DNA of 7,038 nt, taken from Chloroflexota bacterium (GTDB lineage: Bacteria > Chloroflexota > Anaerolineae > Anaerolineales > Anaerolineaceae). The notes under the pieces were generated by a model that ran no database searches, was not told the DNA's origin, and saw only the letters and a program-made list of their open reading frames with translations. Below, in pieces: positions 5,113-7,038 of the stretch. The stretch spans positions 1 to 7,038 of the forward strand of contig JAGVUS010000055.1 in the NCBI GenBank assembly GCA_019136175.1, in the 5' to 3' direction. The translations under genes and the position numbers were made by a program. Position 1 is the first letter of the stretch, and the number at the start of each line of letters is the position of its first letter.

Positions 5113-6858
5113 TTATGGATCAAGAAATTGGCACTGGGCAGGCGTCATCAGAACCCCGGTATGGTCATAATTCATGATATTCCCCGGATTTCTTGCACCC
5201 TGGTTGTTGCCTTCATCATCCGGGGAGTCCAGGACATCGAAGTCACCATCAGCACGCAAATCAAGTTCATGGACTTTTTCATGAAAGAGGGTCAGGTTAT
5301 CCGTATCTTCTCCGTTATCCACCACCACCTGTCCATCAGGAGGAAACGTAGCACCCAGGGATCCATCCGAGAAACCAGGGAAATAATAAACATTTTCCGT
5401 GTTAGTGCTGTCATCAAAATACCCCATTTCCCTGGCTTTTGCCATTTCCTCATCATCCAGTCCGTCCCCATCAGGGTCAATTTGATCCCAATCAGACCGG
5501 GGTATGTACGTGATAATCACGGCAAAATCAATATAAAATCCGCAGATGCACAGGGCAGCATTGAGATTAAATCCTGCTTCTGCTGCATCCACATCCTGCT
5601 GCACTTCACCAGGGGTCGCCTCACCCTCAACAACATACACATGCATGATCAAGGTCTTCACCGGTTTAATCGTCAGGGGATAGAGCCACCAAAGCCCAAG
5701 ATAGGGATTGGGATCATACAGGATGGGCGACATGGTTGCATCATAATGTTGAAAATTTGTAATTTTCAGCTCAAATGGAATGATATCGGTTGAAGCCGGG
5801 GTTGAGAACACAATGGAAAATGGCATCACTGTTCCAATCACACCAGGCGCGCCGGGCAGGTAATTCAGATCAAAATTGAGCAACATATTTCCTGCGCCAT
5901 CCGGGACCATCACACAGGTTACCGTATACATTCCCGGGTCAAAGACATGACACCCTGTGAACTCCACACCTGGAGCCAGGGGATAACGAACTGTTCCAAC
6001 AGAACGAATCCAGCCTTCCGGTCCCACTGGCAAATTGATTTCCACAAAAACATCAAAGAACGATTCGACCATCCAGCCCGTTCCATCCATTTCCATCGGT
6101 CCCGGAAAAACCAGTTCTACAGGTGGGTTGGCAACCTCCACAATTTCCATCGATGCCGTGGGAAGATAGACACATTGCATCCCGCCCGTTCCATAATCCA
6201 TTCCTTCAAGCCGGTACATCAAGCCATATTCAGGGAAGAACGGATCCGGTTGAGCAGGTAGAACAAACAGGTCCGGGTTGGTTGATGTGCATACAATCAT
6301 GGCTGGGTCTGGATGCTTCACCGGGTTTTGATATTCATCATGTCCCCACAGGCTGACAGATTGTTCTGAAGATCGAAGCACGTTGATGCCGACCATGGGA
6401 CCCGAATCCACCCGTAATGCTGCCCGATCCTGGTAGGGTGTATCCTCCTGTTTGACATCACGGTACGCCCGGGCAACAACCTGATAATTTCCACTCCCGG
6501 TTTGGATATACTCACCAGTATAAATCCCGTCGCCATGGGATGCCAGGTTGATCGTGTCGGCGGCTGCATGACTGCGACCAGTTATCGAGGCAGTGACATA
6601 CAGTTCCGGATCATAGATCGTATTCCCAAGATAATTGACCGTCCTGGCATTCAAAAGCACCACCTGCCCGGCTGGAACCGTTGCAGTGGATAATTCCAGG
6701 ATTAAATTTGCCACAATGATCGGCGATGCCTCCCTGGCAATCATCGGTAAATGAATTTGTTGGACAGGATCTCCTGCAACAGGAACCACCGAGTTGGCAA
6801 GGATCACCAGTATCACCAAGAATGCCACAAACCAAATGCCAAAACGTTGCGCGTTCAC
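5113..6858 (-). CDS. Secreted protein with Ig-like regions and divergent metzincin-like HExxH metallopeptidase domain
   Basis: 581 residues from GTG 6858. A signal peptide is clear (hydrophobic core about 8-25, likely cleavage near VAG-D at 27-30), with no lipobox cysteine. IHLPMIAR follows (35-42). Residues about 46-152 form a beta-rich Ig-like region with DGIYTGEY and NYQVVARAY, like exported proteins with choice-of-anchor or FixH-type folds. Residues about 155-375 are beta-rich and unrecognised. The C-terminal part (about 400-581) opens MHVYVVEG and carries a calcium-loop motif DPDGDGLDDEE (461-471), HEKVH (526-530) and NIMNYDHTG...MTPAQC (560-576). HExxH plus a following Met-turn methionine (M562) is metzincin-like, but the usual HExxHxxGxxH is changed: D replaces G and A replaces the third H, with aspartates just after. 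It may use an Asp ligand, as snapalysins do, or be inactive. The mature protein has seven cysteines. Single-gene unit; substrate unknown. Confidence 0.8.
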   Translation of the reverse strand: MNAQRFGIWFVAFLVILVILANSVVPVAGDPVQQIHLPMIAREASPIIVANLILELSTATVPAGQVVLLNARTVNYLGNTIYDPELYVTASITGRSHAAADTINLASHGDGIYTGEYIQTGSGNYQVVARAYRDVKQEDTPYQDRAALRVDSGPMVGINVLRSSEQSVSLWGHDEYQNPVKHPDPAMIVCTSTNPDLFVLPAQPDPFFPEYGLMYRLEGMDYGTGGMQCVYLPTASMEIVEVANPPVELVFPGPMEMDGTGWMVESFFDVFVEINLPVGPEGWIRSVGTVRYPLAPGVEFTGCHVFDPGMYTVTCVMVPDGAGNMLLNFDLNYLPGAPGVIGTVMPFSIVFSTPASTDIIPFELKITNFQHYDATMSPILYDPNPYLGLWWLYPLTIKPVKTLIMHVYVVEGEATPGEVQQDVDAAEAGFNLNAALCICGFYIDFAVIITYIPRSDWDQIDPDGDGLDDEEMAKAREMGYFDDSTNTENVYYFPGFSDGSLGATFPPDGQVVVDNGEDTDNLTLFHEKVHELDLRADGDFDVLDSPDDEGNNQGARNPGNIMNYDHTGVLMTPAQCQFLDP

Positions 6859-6863
6859 TTCCA

Positions 6864-6870
6864 CCTCCTT
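6864..6870 (-). promoter_or_regulatory. Strong ribosome binding site deciding a GTG start
   Basis: On the minus strand AAGGAGG (6870-6864) is followed by 5 bases (TGGAA) and GTG at 6858. Another in-frame GTG at 6864-6862 lies inside this site and cannot use it, so the protein starts at 6858, two codons later than the longest reading. Confidence 0.8.
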
Positions 6871-6905
6871 TGCCCTCCCAAATCAGATGGTGAAGTGCAA
6901 CGCAG

Positions 6906-6946
6906 CAGCAATCCAATGGCATTGTCACCGGAATTGGCAATTGCTG
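6906..6946 (-). other. Leader hairpin upstream of the metzincin-like gene
   Basis: CAGCAATCCAAT (6906-6917) is complementary to ATTGG (6933-6937) plus ATTGCTG (6940-6946), giving 12 pairs with a 2-base bulge and a 15-base loop. It falls within the roughly 100-base leader, about 35 bases before the ribosome site. It could stabilise the mRNA or bind a regulator. It matches no riboswitch or leader class I know. Confidence 0.4.
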
Positions 6947-6966
6947 TTTAATGTTCCATTAAGAAT

Positions 6967-6994
6967 ATTATACTGGTAAATCGTTTATTTTCAA
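6967..6994 (-). promoter_or_regulatory. Strong sigma-70-like promoter for the metzincin-like gene
   Basis: On the minus strand TTGAAA (6994-6989, 5/6) is followed by a 16-base spacer and a perfect TATAAT (6972-6967). Transcription would begin near 6960, giving a leader of about 100 bases before GTG 6858. This is the best promoter match in the window. Beyond it (6995-7038) I see no further feature. Confidence 0.65.
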
Positions 6995-7038
6995 GCATTC
7001 CCCACCCAGGCAAGTGAAATACGTCCCCGATCGATTTC

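Noticed and set aside
4877..5170. 97-codon plus-strand frame in the convergent spacer
   Set aside because: It starts at a TTG without a ribosome site, crosses the right inverted repeat and runs into the 3' end of the opposite gene. I treat it as chance openness.
5128..5793. 221-codon open frame on the plus strand
   Set aside because: It is antisense to the metzincin-like gene, which has a signal peptide, domain motifs, promoter and ribosome site. The antisense frame has none of these.

Overview
The window carries five protein-coding genes and looks like chromosomal DNA from an environmental bacterium. My best guess is Chloroflexota (Anaerolineae-like). This rests on the protein styles: a PrsW-family protease with a DRYEPEP motif, a free-standing Lon N-terminal-domain protein starting MRELPLFPLHTVLFPG, a multidomain HD-GYP sensor, and secreted proteins with lectin-like or Ig-like folds. 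The assignment is inference only. There are no rRNA, tRNA, CRISPR or phage genes.

Layout. Positions 1-353 (+) hold the C-terminal end of a concanavalin-A-like (LamG/DUF1080-type) domain protein. It meets the next gene tail to tail with a 4-base overlap of stop codons. Positions 350-2758 (-) encode a membrane-anchored sensor: extracytoplasmic amino-acid-type solute-binding domain, transmembrane helix, PAS, GAF and a complete HD-GYP domain, so a probable c-di-GMP phosphodiesterase. A 146-base divergent intergenic region (2759-2904) has one sigma-70-like promoter per direction. Positions 2905-4041 and 4100-4732 (+) form a probable two-gene operon: a PrsW-family intramembrane metalloprotease and a Lon substrate-binding-domain protein. 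Positions 5113-6858 (-) encode a secreted protein with Ig-like N-terminal regions, a calcium-loop motif and a C-terminal HExxH plus Met-turn that suggests a divergent metzincin protease. Its strong promoter, long leader and strong ribosome site lie at 6859-6994.

The most interesting non-coding item lies between the two convergent units (4733-5112). A roughly 300-base segment (4737-5037) is bounded by inverted repeats (CAGGGGCTCCAAG / CAGGGAGCTCCAAG) with further imperfect matches inside. It contains an 18-base near-identical direct repeat and a strong hairpin followed by T6. It looks like a non-autonomous MITE-like element that may also act as the shared terminator of the facing genes.

How the genes may work together: the central genes concern signal sensing (HD-GYP sensor) and membrane or cytoplasmic proteolysis (PrsW, Lon-domain protein), and the flanking genes encode exported proteins. 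The shared divergent promoter region is the only direct sequence hint of co-regulation. No recognised multi-gene defence or biosynthetic system is present.
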